Of a stretch of DNA of 64,000 bases, positions 45,671 to 58,451 are shown piece by piece. Origin of the DNA: Mikania micrantha (Eukaryota; Streptophyta; Magnoliopsida; Asterales; Asteraceae); contig CM018694.1 in the NCBI GenBank assembly GCA_009363875.1, positions 32,435,415-32,499,414 of the forward strand. Reading direction: 5' to 3'. A model generated the notes under the pieces. That model was not told the DNA's origin. It made no database searches and saw only the letters and a list, made by a program, of their open reading frames with translations. Numbering within the stretch: the stretch's first letter is position 1; the number at the start of each line of letters is the position of its first letter. The position numbers and the translations under genes were made by a program.

Positions 45671-47499
45671 ACCTATTTCTTTTACTAAGGAATTCAGGAC
45701 CAGGATCCATACATAGACTATTAAAGGTGGGGTTTGTCGGCTAACATTTGGAATTAGGATTATCCAGTCATTCTTGGGTATTTTATTGTAGATTGTTAAC
45801 ATTTTACATAATGAAATAAAAAGGTGATATAGGTGTGCATGGGAAGCTACACGTGGATGCATGCATGGTTTGAGTTTTATTACGGTTTCGTTTTAAAGTA
45901 AACAAGGAAGTAGGGTTACTAAGAGAAATGGGTTTCATGGAACACAATAACACACCAAAAATGAGTGTTAACACCTATTAATTTAGTTTAACCCATGGGA
46001 AAATTATCATGAACTCATGCGGATCAAAACAAAAGCCTTGTAATCAACTAGAAATCAAAGATCATCAATTGGGCCTAAGTGGGCCCAATGGGTTTAGTTA
46101 ACCCCATCACATATATTATATAATAATTTAAGACAAGTTAATGATATTTTGAAAAAAAAAATAGAAAATGATTTATGAACTTGCTGAATTAAATTAAATG
46201 ATTTTCTAAATTAGGTTTAACTTAAAATGAAATTTATTTAAAACACATTAATCATGACTTGTTGTGACTAATCATGGGATATGGGTATCTAAGTTAGACT
46301 AGAAGATAAAGTCTTAGAAGCACACTAGTACTTAGGACACTTAGTTGCACACCGAGACTAAACCCTAGATACGACAACTTATACGTATACTTATCGTATT
46401 CGAACTCTTGTAAAACAACTCAGGAACTGAAGAAACCTAAGCTACTACAACGAGCGCGTATTTTGTGATAGATCGTTTGCACAGCAACACAGGTGAGTTC
46501 ATTCGCCCTTTTCTAAACATTTTTGTTTTCAAACGCGGGGCTGAGAAGCATGCTAAACTGTTTTATTTAAATTGTTTACATAAATGCTTTTATTTATTAT
46601 ATGTTTTACATATATATGCTTGTTTATACTCCTAGACTCATGTCTAGGTAATTGCGATGCGGAATTAACTAACAAGTTAATTAAATCACTCCTACGGGTA
46701 ATACTTTAATTCTAAAACTCTACACAAACCCTTAGTCCATAAAGCTCAAATTCAAGAATCCAAACTCGAAGTGAAATCAAAAGAACTAAAGTTAAAGATC
46801 AAATGCAATGGAAATTAATTCAGTGAGGTGATCAGTAAATCAAAGGATCCTACTCATAAATCTATAATCATTGTGAAATCATGGAATTCTAAAGATCAAA
46901 AGACTCAAGAAAATCAAGGAAATCATAGTTGTGTATGAATCACTGAAATAATGAAATCATTAAAATCTAATGAAATCATTAACGCTTGAGTCAATGTGGA
47001 TGTCAGTTGTATAGAAATCAAGACCACGTGTAACACACATAAAGTCCCGGCATAAATAGTAGACCCTTGTAGTCAAGCTATATGGGCAATAACGTGAACT
47101 ATCAAACAAAATCAAGAGAATCAAAGAAGATCAAGAATCAAAGGATATCCGTAAAGTCCTGGCATGTACAGTAGACCGGTGGGTCAAGCTGATATGGGCA
47201 TCATTAAAATCCCGGCACACACAGGTAGACTCCTTGTGAGTCATGCCTGATATGGGTCACGTGTGAGAGGGTACAACTTGGACAACCACCAACAACTAAG
47301 TCTAATTGATTGAGTCTAATAAGGCCCAATCATCATGTCTTAGTTGTATTTAAATGCTTATTTATTTATTTAATTAAACATTTAATATCATATTTCTACA
47401 AATGTTTTGGGGAAATCATGATTACATGGTGTACTCAAGAGATCAAAGGTAATCTATTTGTGGAAATCAGAATCTAAATTGAAGGTGAATGGAGTGAAA

Positions 47500-47870
47500 C
47501 GCTTAATTATCATTAACAACAATATGCTAAGCAGTCCGGTATGTGGTGGGACAGTGGCTGGGCGGGCGGTAAGCTTGACCCTACATATGCCCTATATATA
47601 AGCACACTTGATTGGATAGTATAGGTGTTGTTGATGAGGTTAAGGTTGTCACTTCGGGGGATCAAGGTAACATTTTCAGGTTAATCAAATGCTATGAATC
47701 ATATGTTATGGAATCAAAGTAGTGGAATGAAATGCTTAATTATCACCAGGAACAATATATTATGTGGTTTAGTATATGGTGGGACGGTGGATGGGCGGGC
47801 GGTAAGTTCGACCCTACATATGCCCTATATATAAGCATACTGAACCGGATGTTATAGGTGATTAATGGTG
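47500..47870 (+). repeat. ~233-bp duplication carrying two conserved boxes
   Basis: GCTTAATTATCA, the GGTGGGAC box and CCCTATATATAAGCA recur with a 233-bp offset (boxes at 47545-47604 and 47778-47839). Copies are diverged. Confidence 0.75.
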
Positions 47871-48398
47871 AGGTTAAGGTTGTCATTCGGGTTATTCAAA
47901 CTCATTTTTATAAAAATTACATGAACTCACCGTGACATCCGTCAACTTTAAGGTTTGACTTAACTTAACACCGTTAATATATTTAAAGTTGGCTACGATT
48001 ATCTGTCATACACTTAATAATTTAAAATTTACTTTAAATCTAGCAAAAATGTTTTTCTTTTAAAATGAATTATTTTGCATTTTATAAACTCTAATTTGCA
48101 ATAAACCAGCTGAAGCGAACATTTATGACGACTCGGTTAATTAATTTAGCCAACACGATTAGTTTAGCTTAAAATAATAATTCATAAGTGAAGAATTTGA
48201 GTTAACGATGTAAAACCGTAAATTAAAACGTTAACCGGTAAATTTACAGACAACAGATTATATCTGTGTTTTACCCGGTTAAAACTAACACAATGAACCA
48301 AACATCATCTAAAATAACTATTATTAATTAAAAGTCGATTATTTTAGTAGGTTTAAATATTTAATAATTTTTCGGCTAAAAATCGGTAATAAAATAAT

Positions 48399-48455
48399 TA
48401 TCCGGTACAAGATTTGAACACCGTAACACTCAGATTATACCAGTTATGCCATTAG
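48399..48455 (-). other. tRNA-like segment in E first LTR
   Basis: On the minus strand TGGCATAACTGG fits the A-box consensus at every position. TGTTCAAATCT about 30 nt on resembles a B-box with two mismatches. Repeated in the second LTR at 56311-56365. Confidence 0.45.
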
Positions 48456-48544
48456 AATCCCACCATATCTCTTGTTATGACAAGAGTATGGACACTTGTC
48501 AAACATGCAAAAGCCCATCATTTGAAAGATCTTGAAAAAAATCC

Positions 48545-48551
48545 TATATAT
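48545..48551 (+). promoter_or_regulatory. TATA-like box, E first LTR
   Basis: TATATAT lies in ATCCTATATATCCACAC, about 45 bp before a CTCCC-rich leader. The second LTR has the same at 56458-56464. Confidence 0.55.
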
Positions 48552-48899
48552 CCACACAAATCCTTTTAACCATTACAACACTCAAACTTTTCTCCCTCCC
48601 TCCCTCTTGTACGTGAACCACCACACCACCATCTCAATTTCAAAGCTTTTCTTTCTTCATAATTCATCAAATTATTGAAGGTTTGGATGGGATTTTGAAG
48701 TTTTTGTGCAAGAACATACACTATGTTTCATCTAGCTTCATTTCACTAAGGTATAACATTTTTATTCTTTTGTGATCTCAAAATCATAAAAATGGAAGTG
48801 TTGATCATCAAACTTTAAAGAAATGAAATCATAACATGGGTTTTAAAAGATCAAAGTGATTTAGAAATGTGTGTGTGTATGATGATGGATGCATGCAAG

Positions 48900-48953
48900 C
48901 ATATACATATACATATACATATATATATATATGTATATGTATATGTATGTATA
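48900..48953 (+). repeat. Self-complementary AT-rich microsatellite
   Basis: (ACATAT)n-(AT)n-(ATGTAT)n forms a long perfect inverted repeat. The copy in the second LTR (56819-56888) has a longer GTATAT arm. Confidence 0.85.
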
Positions 48954-50004
48954 ATTATCTTAGGGTAAATGATGAGTGCTTGCATGTAAGAATTTACATA
49001 TACAAATGGATGATCAAACTATTTATTTTAAGTATATGAAAAAACAAACATTTCTGAAATTCTGGCAGAAAATTTACACAAATTCAACAAGTCATAAAAT
49101 GGAAATGACAGCTCCAAAATGAACAAAACAGATTCCAAGACTAAGTTCATTGAGTTAGCTTTCCATGCACTACTTATTCAGCTCCTAACTCAACAAAATG
49201 ATACTCCAAATGGCCTTCACAAGATCAGTGCGCGGATTTGTACCCCTGACTTGTGCAGCTTTGTTTGACTTGCTTAAAATCGGAATCATGAAAACTTTTC
49301 TAAATGAAAGTTGTTCATAATATATTAAAATGGTAGACTGGAGAGTTTCATAATTTAACTAAAAGGTTTACTATGTCAAAAATGAATCTGAACTCACTGG
49401 ACTAAATCTGTCAAAACAGAAACTTTAAGAACTTATACTTGTGTGACTGTTTTGACCCATTTACAAGCAAAATCACAAAAAGTTTTCTAAATGAAAGTTG
49501 TACAAAGATTGCAATTTTTAAAGTCCATCCGAACAAGCCGGACAAAATCTGTCTAAAAACAGTTTTATAAACTTTAACATTTCTACGTATATATTAATTA
49601 TTATCACATGTATAAAAGTGTATAAATGACATACACACACTTGAAAGATGTGATATATGTAAATATGTTTATATATATTGAAATAATTAGTAAGTATTGA
49701 CGTATTAAACAAAATGGTAATATTCCAAAAGTACGTCGTTATAACGTCAAAATTTTCTAAAAACCCGACACTTAGTATTTTCAAAGTATTATAACAAATA
49801 CGTAAATATAAGTTCAAAGCATAATTATTTTAAGAAATTCCGAAACTTAAATTAACCAAATATACAAAAAGCACGACAACTATATACGACAACACGAACC
49901 ACGTTAAGTACAAAAACTCAAAAGAAATCTATAATGTTGTAGGTGCCTAATACGGTACCAGCTTGGACAACATCCCGATTTCTGTTTCCAACTCAGTTTG
50001 CAAG

Positions 50005-50471
50005 GTGAGTTACATAGCCCCCTTGTCTTTTTTTTTTTTGCTTATAAAATCATCGGGGATGGAACATGTTTAACTTTGAACTATTTTCTAGCAATTCAAA
50101 CTTGTATCTATGTGGATTTGAGCTATATGTCCCAAACTACCATCTTAACTATACTTAACTTGTGCATTGATCATTAACTTGTGAAAGCCATACTGTTGTG
50201 ATGATAGATCTATTGAATTGACCACTCCACCCAGCCGGTGATCACACAATACTTAACTATTTTGAGGGTATAATGGAGTACTATGCCTAACTAGGTTAAC
50301 TAAGGGTTGATCTGCAATAGTTACATGTGTACGCTTCCACATATTGCCTTATATCACTATGTTACATATGAATTGCAAAGATTATCTTTTTGAACTGTTA
50401 ACTTTTGGTGTCAAAACCTATTTTTCTCACCAACTGTTTATAGTTGACCTTTGAATCTAAACATGTCTCAG
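50005..50471 (+). other. Predicted leader intron in E first LTR
   Basis: The donor is GCAAG|GTGAGT (GT at 50005) and the acceptor ATGTCTCAG|GTAC (AG at 50470-50471), with ATAGTTGAC upstream. The second LTR has 57987-58451. Confidence 0.5.
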
Positions 50472-50688
50472 GTACAAACTAGTGAAGCTATGAGGATCAT
50501 GTAGGCTTTTGGACTTAGAATAAACTTTGAACTATGAACTTGTTTATGTTATGTTATGTTTTTGAACTACTTGTATGTCACTTAATTTGGAATGTAATAA
50601 ATATTCAACTTTAATAGTCGATCATGAGCTTTTGAACAGTCGCCATCGCGCCCCGACGTTATTCCGCCGTCGGTTGGGGTGTGACAGA

Positions 50689-50702
50689 TTGGTATCAAAG
50701 CC
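50689..50702 (+). other. Primer-binding site, E1
   Basis: TTGGTATCAAAGCC: one base differs from the other elements (CAA for CAG). E2 has the same variant at 58674-58687. Confidence 0.88.
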
Positions 50703-51238
50703 ATGGTTATAGGGATTTAGGTTATTAGACATGACCTAGACTATAACCTAAGTTAGCTTAGGATGTTACGTGCGACATATCTACACCTTATTTCTATCTG
50801 CATCCCTATTTTTCATCCCCATCCTTAACTACTCTTAGGGAATCCTCAAACCCTCAAAAATCAAATGTTTTTAGACTATATGTCTAATCTGTATAAAAAT
50901 CTCGTCAAAGTCTACGAGTTTTAAATAATAATTATAGACACGTGCAATCTAGAAGGGTGATTACATGTATCTTGGGGGTTCTATCTAGGAAAGTGTTTCG
51001 TATAAATCCTAATCAACCGTTGGACCTGTTACACTTTCCTGGGAACTCTTGGGGTGAGTAGTCACTTATAGGCTAGAGCATGTCTCTTACAATTGTTAGA
51101 AAAACTTGAAGCAAATTTGATTAGTCCATGTGATCATCTGTTGGTTACACCCTATATGTTTTAAAATTATCTCTTATATTATGAAATACTCTTATGATAT
51201 TTCATATTCATCCTTTCCATGTTTTTATATTCTATAGA
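50703..51238 (+). other. E1 untranslated leader
   Basis: About 0.54 kb without supported coding, from the primer-binding site to gag. Matched by 58688-59224 in E2. Confidence 0.6.
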
Positions 51239-54200
51239 ATGCCTCCCCGTCTCCAGATTCCTCGTCGTCCGAGAGGTCAAAAACTTGCCCAACTCATAGC
51301 TCAACAAATGACTGCTGCTTTACCGAATCTTGTAACTCAACTCAACGCTGCAGCCCATAACGGGCATGATGTAAATGGTAATGGCGGAAATGGTAGCAAT
51401 CACACTTACACCTTTAAGCACTTCAACTCTTGCAACCCCACTACATTCAATGGTACAGAAGGAGCCACTGGTCTTTTACAGTGGTCCGAAAGTATCGAGA
51501 ACACCTTCTTCAATAGTGGTTGCACTGAGAATCTTCGGGTACAATATGGTACAAGTTTTTTGCAAAAGAGGGCACTAACTTGGTGGAACGGTGAAAAACG
51601 TAACTATGGTGTGGATGTTGCTATGGCACTACCTTGGGCCGATGTCAAACAACATATGACCGATGAATTTTGCCCAAGAAACGAAATGAAGAAGCTCGAC
51701 GCAGAGTTTTGGGATCTAACCCAAGATAGTGGTGAAAATCTTGCATACACGAACCGATTTCATGAGCTTAGTAAGCTTGTACCTCATATGGTCACCCCTT
51801 TATCAAGGGCCATCGAGAAGTACATTGGTGGATTACCAATGACAATTCAAGATATTGTGCTGGGCAGAAATCCTACAACTCTTGAGGATGCTATTAGACT
51901 TGCTGCAACATTAACCGATAATCATGTCAAGGATGGTACCCTAACCAAGAAAAAGAAGCAAGAAAACTATCTCTAAACCTACTATAGGTGAATCATCCAA
52001 AACCAACCCAACTGAATCCTCATCCAAGAGCAAGAAGCATAAAGCCAAAAACTATGCTGTAGTAACCCCTGCTACACCAGTAAATCAAATGCCTGCTCAG
52101 GTTACCAACCCTCCCAAGAAACAATATGTGGGTAATCAGCCTCTTTGCAACACATGTAGACTCCATCATCCAACCAACGTGCCGTGTCGCATCTGTACCA
52201 ACTGTGGACGATATGGACCCTTGGTAACCACTTGCAGAACCACCAGGCCTCAGTTCAACAACCAACATAACCAGCTTAACCAAGCCAACCAAGCCATGGG
52301 TCAAAACAACCAAGCACCACCACTTGCAATCCAAGGTCGGGCATGTTATAACTGTGGTGACCAGGGGCATTTTCGCAACCAATGCCCAAGGCTTGCTACT
52401 CAAAACCCGATAGTTCATGTGAATCGCGGCCGTGTTTTCAACATCAATGCTAATGAAGCTCAAAACAAAAATGACGTGGTGAACGGTACGTTCTTAGTTG
52501 ATAACCAATATGCTTCTATTCTATTTGATACGGGTTGTGATAAAAGCTTTGTATCTCTTGAATTTGAGCATTTACTTGCAAAGAACCGCACTAGACTAGA
52601 AAACACATTAACAGTAGAAGTAGCAAATGGAAACCCTATTACTATTGATTCCATCATTCTTGACGTTCCCTTAAACTTAAATGACTATACATTCTCTATT
52701 GATCTTATACTTATGCCACATGGAAGTTTTGACATCATAGTAGGCATGGATTGGTTAACTACTAACCATGCTGAAATCGTATGTGATGAAAAGTACATTC
52801 ATATTCCTCTTTCATTTGGCGATACCTTGAACGTGTTTGGAGAAAAAGCAACATGTGGGCTTAAGCTTATGTCCTGTAAAACCGCACAAAAGTACTTTCG
52901 TAAGAATTACGTGGCTTTCTTGTCTCATATTGTGAACAAGAATGACAAGGAAAAGAAAATCAAGGATATTCCTATTATCAAAGATTTTCCTGAAGTTTTT
53001 CCAGAAGACTTACCTGGTCTTCCTCCAGTTCGACAAGTTGAATTTCGTATTGAACTTGTACCTGGCGCAACTCCTGTGGCTAAGTCTCCTTATCATCTTG
53101 CACCGTCAGAACTTCAAGAGCTGGCTAGTCAACTTCAAGAGCTTTCTGAAAAAGGTTTCATTCATCCTAGTTCGTCGCCTTGGGGAGCACCTGTATTGTT
53201 TGTAAAGAAGAAAGATGGAACGTTTCGGATGTGCATTGACTACCGTGAACTAAACAAGCTTACCATTAAGAATCGATACCCATTACCAAGAATTGATGAT
53301 CTCTTCGACCAACTTCAAGGTGCTAATTGGTTCTCTAAAATCGATCTTCGATTGGGATATCATCAACTTCGCGTTCATGATGATGATATTCCAAAGACAG
53401 ATTTCCACATTAGATATGATCATTACGAATTCATGGTTATGCCATTTGGGTTAACTAATGCACGTGCGGTTTTCATGGATCTTATGAACCGTGTTTGCAA
53501 GCCCTATTTGGACAAATTTGTAATTGTTTTCATCGATGACATCTTAATCTACTCTAAGACTAAATCTGACCATGAACAACATTTGCGTCTGATTTTGGAT
53601 CTTTTAAGAAAAGAACAACTATACGCCAAATTCTCCAAATGTGAATTTTGGCTTAAGGAAGTTCAATTCGTGGGTCACATTGTCGACGACAAGGGTGTTC
53701 ATATAGATCCTGCAAAAGTTGACGCTGTTAAGAATTGGAAACCCCAACAACCCCTATCAAAATTCGTTCTTTTCTTGGCTTAGCGGGCTACTATAGGCGT
53801 TTCATATCTAATTTCTCCAAAATTGCTTTACCCCTCACTACCTTGATTCAAAAAGGTATATCATATGAATGGAGTCCTAAGCAAGAAGAAGCGTTTCAAA
53901 ATATAAAGCATATGTTATGCAATGCTCCTATATTGACTCTTCCTGATGGTCACGACGATTTTATGGTCTATTGTGATGCTTCAAATCAGGGTCTTGGCTG
54001 TGTCCTTATGCAAAGGGGTAAGGTTATATCTTATGCGTCACGACAACTCAAAATTCATGAAAAGAACTATACGACGCATGACCTTGAATTGGGTGCTGTC
54101 ATCTTTGCTTTAAAAATTTGGAGACACTACCTTTATGGAACCAAATGTGTCATTTTCACCGACCACAAAAGCCTTCAACACATATTCAATCAAAAGGAAC

Positions 54201-55810
54201 TTAACATGAGACAACGACGATGGGTTGAACTACTTAACGACTATGACTGCGAGATTCGCTACCATCCTGGTAAGGCAAATGTTGTAGCCGACGCTCTTAG
54301 TCGTAAAGGTCACGCCAATTCTATTTGACTACAAAGCATCCGAGCCCAAAACGATATCCAGGATCGTATACTCGAAGCACAAAATGTCTCAGCCACCGAG
54401 GGTAACATGTATGACGAAATGTCATGAGGAGCTGAACGACATTTGGAAACTAAATCAAATTGGCTGCTTTGTTTCTTGAATCGCATTTGGGTTCCAAATC
54501 GTGATAATTTGCGTACCTTCATCATGGATGAGGCACACAAGTCTCACTACTCTATTCATCCTGGAGTAGATAAGATGTATAAGGATCTTCTCTAGCACTA
54601 TTGGTGGCCAGGTATGAAAAAGGACATTGCTCTCTTTGTGGCAAAATGTCTCACTTGCTCAAAAGTGAAAGCCAAGCATCAACGACCTTCTGGTCTACTT
54701 GAACAACCAGAAATTCCTTTGTGGAAGTGGGAAAACATAGCTATGTATTTCATTACCAAACTCCCTAGCACTTCTAAGGGTCATGATAGTATATGGGTGA
54801 TCATCGATCGTCTTACTAAATCGGCACATTTCTTACCTATTCGTGAGGATGATCGAATTGAGAAATTGGCTCGAACCTACATCAATGAAATAGTAAGCCG
54901 CCATGGCGTACCTTTGAGCATTATCTCAGATCGTGATGGTCGATTCATCTCATGCTTTTGGCAATCACTTCAATCAAATCTAGGTACTCGACTAGACCTT
55001 AGCACAGCTTATCATCCTCAAAATGATGGTCAATCAGAACGAATAATTCAGACCCTTGAGGATATGTTGAGGTCTTGTGTCATCGATTTCGGTGGCAATT
55101 GGGATACTCACTTACGTTTGGTCGACTTCTCGTATAACAACAGTTATCATTTGAGCATCGATATGGAACCTTTCGAAGCACTTTATGGTCGTAAGTGTCG
55201 CTCACCCGTTTGTTGGAGCGAGATTGGTGAAGTTCAAATCAGCGGTCCTGAGTTGATACAAGAAACTACTGACAAAATCATGCAAATTCGCAAAAATCTA
55301 CTCGCTGCTAGAAGTCGTCAAAAGAGCTATGATGATAAACGACGAAAACCCTTGCAATTCAATGTCGGCGATCTTGTACTCCTTAAGGTGTCCCCTTGGA
55401 AAGGAGTAGTCCGATTTGGGAAGAAAGGAAAGCTAGCACCTCGTTATGTAGGACCGTTCAAAATTCTTGAAAGAATTGGAAAGGTGGCTTACAAGCTCGA
55501 GCTACCTCAAGAGCTTAGCAACATTCATCCTACATTTCACGTGTCCAACCTCAAGAAATGCTTAGCCAATGAGAACCTCCATATTCCTCTTGATGGCGTG
55601 TACATTGATGAGTCGATACACTTTGTGGAGAAACCCGTGGAGATCATGGACCGTGGAGAGAAAAAGCTCAAACACATCCGAATACCAATAGTCAAGGTTC
55701 GATGGGAATCTAAGCGTGGACCTGAATTTACCTGGGAACGAGAGGATCAAATGAAGCTTAAATATCCACAACACTTCACATATACACGAGTCGACCATAA
55801 CATAAGTTGA
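51239..55810 (+). pseudogene. gag-pol: E1 gag-pol, broken
   Basis: The start is MPPRLQIP (51239). Gag runs to TAA at 51974-51976. The rest of gag (knuckle CYNCGDQGHFRNQC; the first knuckle has Pro for His, GRYGPLVTTC) and pol continue in the +1 frame, the same break as in E2. Next come protease LFDTGCDKS (Cys for Ala), RT with KIDLRLGYH and FIDDIL, RNase H, integrase and a chromodomain (FTWERED). Further lesions: a one-base loss near 53740; stops at 54326-54328, 54425-54427 and 54593-54595; and integrase first catalytic acid Asp to Tyr (TAT at 54746-54748, AMYFITKLP). SDRD and SERI keep the other two catalytic acids. Not competent alone. Confidence 0.93.
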
Positions 55811-55827
55811 ATTTCGGGACGAAATTC
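55809..55827 (+). promoter_or_regulatory. Conserved pre-polypurine hairpin, E
   Basis: GAATTTCG-GGA-CGAAATTC: a perfect 8-bp stem overlapping the stop codon, 17 nt before the LTR. Its base pair is G-C where A and F (copy 1) have A-T. The tract AAATAGGGGAGAC follows. Confidence 0.8.
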
Positions 55828-56310
55828 TTCTAAATAGGGGAGACTGTGACATCCGTCAACTTTAAGGTTTGACTTAACTTAACACAGTTAATATATTTAA
55901 AGTTGGCTACGATTATCTGTCATACACTTAATAATTTAAAATTTATTTTAAATCTAGTAAAAATGTATTTCTTTTAAAATGAATTATTTTGCATTTTATA
56001 AACTCTAATTTGCAATAAACTAGCTGAAGCAAACATTTATGACGACTTGGTTACTTAATTTAGCCAACACGATTAATTTAGCTTAAAATAATAATTCATA
56101 ACTGAAGAATTTGAGTTAACGATGTAAACCCGTAAATTAAAACGTTAACCGGTAAATTTACAGACAACAGATTATATCTGTGTTTTACCCGGTTAAAACT
56201 AACACAATGAACCAAATATTATCTAAAATAACTATTATTAATTAAAAGTTGATTATTTTAATAGGTTTAAATATTTAATAATTTTTCGGCTAAAAATCGG
56301 TAATAAAATA

Positions 56311-56365
56311 ATTATCCGGACAAGATTTGAACACCGTAACACTCAGATTATACCAGTTATGTCAT
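56311..56365 (-). other. tRNA-like segment in E second LTR
   Basis: Copy of 48399-48455. Its A-box-like site has one change (TGACATAACTGG). Confidence 0.4.
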
Positions 56366-56818
56366 TAGAATCCCACCATATCTCTTGTTATGACAAGAGT
56401 ATGGACACTTGTCAAACATGCAAAAGCCCATCATTTGAAAGATCTTGAAAAAAATCCTATATATCCACACAAATCCTTTTAACCATTACAACACTCAAAC
56501 TTTTCTCCCTCCCTCCCTCTTGTACGTGAACCACCACACCACAATCTCAATTTCAAAGCTTTTCTTTCTTCATCATTCATCAAATTATTGAAGGTTTTGA
56601 TGCGTTTTTGAAGTTTTTGTTCAATAACATACACTTTGTTTCATCTAGCTTCATTTCACTAAGGTATAACATTCTTATTATTTTGTGTACTCAAAATCAT
56701 AAAAATGGAAGTGTTGATCATCAAACTTTAAAGAAATGAAATCATAACATGGGTTTTAAAAGATCAAAGTGATTTAGAAATGTGTGTGTTTGTGTATGAT
56801 GGTGGATGCATGCAAGCA

Positions 56819-56840
56819 TACACATATACATATACATATA

Positions 56841-56885
<45 letters not shown>

Positions 56886-56888
56886 GTA
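56819..56888 (+). repeat. Expanded AT-rich microsatellite, E second LTR
   Basis: TATACA/TATATG arms around a short AT core, with the GTATAT arm longer than at 48900-48953. A spurious Ile/Cys-rich open frame crosses it. Confidence 0.85.
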
Positions 56889-57986
56889 TAATTATCTTAG
56901 GGTAAATGATGAGTGCTTGCATGTAAGAATTTACATATACAAATGGATGATCAAACTATTTATTTTAAATATAAGAAAACAAACATTTCTGAAATTCTGG
57001 CAGAAACTTTACACAACTTCAACAAGTCATAAAATGGAAATAACAGCTCCAAAATGAACAAACTCATATTCCAAGACTAAGTTCATTGAGTTAGCTTTCC
57101 ATGCACTACTTATTCAGCTCCTAACACAACCAAATGATACTTCAAACGGCCTTCACAAAATCAGTGCGCGGATTTGTACCCCTGACTTGTGCTGTTTTTT
57201 TTGACTTGCTTAAGATCGGAATCATGAAAACTTTTCTAAATAAAAGTTGTTCATAATATATTAAAATGGTAGAATGGAGAGTTTCATAATCTAACTCAAA
57301 GGTTTACTATGTCAAAAATGAATCTGAGCTCACTGGACTAAATCTGTCAAAACAGAAACTTTAAGAACTTATAATTGTGTGACTGTTTTGACCCATTTAC
57401 AAGCAAAATCACGAAAAGTTTTCTAAATGAAAGTTTTTCAAAACACCTTAAAATATTAGACTGTAAAATTTCATAATTTTATTGCAGCGAGTGCTATTTT
57501 TAAAGTCCATCCGAACAAGCCGGACAAAATCTGTCTAAAAACAGTTTTATAAACTTTAACATTTCTACATATATATTAATTATTATCACATGTATAAAAG
57601 TGTATAAATTACATACACACACTTGAAAGATGTGATATATGTAAATATGTTTATATATATTGAAATAATTAGTAAGTATTGACGTATTAAACAAAATGGT
57701 AATATTCCAAAAATACGTCGTTATAATGTCAAAATTTTCTAAAAACCCGACACTTAGTATTTTCAAAGTATTGTAACAAATACGTAAATATAAGTTCAAA
57801 GCATAATTATTTTAAGAAATTTCGAAACTTAAATTAACCAAATATACAAAAAGCAAGACAACAATGTACGACAACACGAACCACGTTAAGTACAAAAACT
57901 CAAAAGAAATCTATAATGTTGTAGGTGCCTAATACGGTACCAGTTTGGACAACATCCCGATTTCTGTTTCCAACTCAGTTTGCAAG

Positions 57987-58451
57987 GTGAGTTACATAGT
58001 CCCCTTTTCTTTTGTTTTTGCTTATAAAATCATCGAGGCTGGAACATGTTTAACTTTGAACTATTTTCTAGCAATTCAAACTTGTATCTATGTGGATTTG
58101 AGCTATATGTCCCAAACTACCATCTTAACTATACTTAACTTGTGCATTGATCATTAACTTGTGAAAGCCATACTGTTGTCATGATAGATCTATTGAATTG
58201 ACCACTCCACCCAGCCGGTGATCACACAATACTTAACTATTTTGAGGGTAGTATGGAGTACTATGCCTAACTAGGTTAACTAAGGGTTGATCTGCAATAG
58301 TTACATGTGTATGTTTCCACATATAGCCTTATATCACTATGTTACATATGAATTGCAAAGCTTATCTTTTTGAACTGTTAACTTTTGGTGTCAAAACCTA
58401 TTTTTCTCACCAACTATTTATAGTTGAGCTTTGAATTTAAACATGTCTCAG
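57987..58451 (+). other. Predicted leader intron in E second LTR
   Basis: The donor is GCAAG|GTGAGT and the acceptor ATGTCTCAG|GTAC, with ATAGTTGAG here in place of ATAGTTGAC (branch-point-like site altered). Confidence 0.45.

Larger units (their letters stand above)
44075..47930 (+). repeat. Long LTR, 5' part, cut by element E
   Basis: It starts TGTAACATCAATGCC and runs 3.86 kb before E interrupts it in the ACTCAC of the acceptor region. It contains a CT-rich leader (44780-44840), a donor-like ATAG|GTAAAA near 44956, a CGAACC array (45140-45670), the donor ACAG|GTGAGT (GT at 46493) and two copies of the conserved box. Its first 0.24 kb match the antisense fragment at 3491-3733. Its missing 3' part lies beyond the window, if it survives. 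Confidence 0.8.
47931..50686 (+). repeat. Element E first LTR
   Basis: Bounds CGTGACATCCG (the other copy has TGTGACATCCG) to GGGGTGTGACA. It holds a tRNA-like segment (minus strand, 48399-48455), a TATA-like box (48545-48551) with a CTCCCTCCCTCCCTC leader, a self-complementary ACATAT/ATATGT microsatellite (48900-48953) and a predicted intron (50005-50471). Confidence 0.92.

Noticed and set aside
52020..52463. 147-codon antisense frame, present also at 60006-60449
   Set aside because: It is conserved only because E1 and E2 are close copies. It is opposite the zinc-knuckle part of gag, so I treat it as a shadow.
56806..57057. Ile/Cys-repeat open frame
   Set aside because: It is the translation of the TATATG/TATATC microsatellite.
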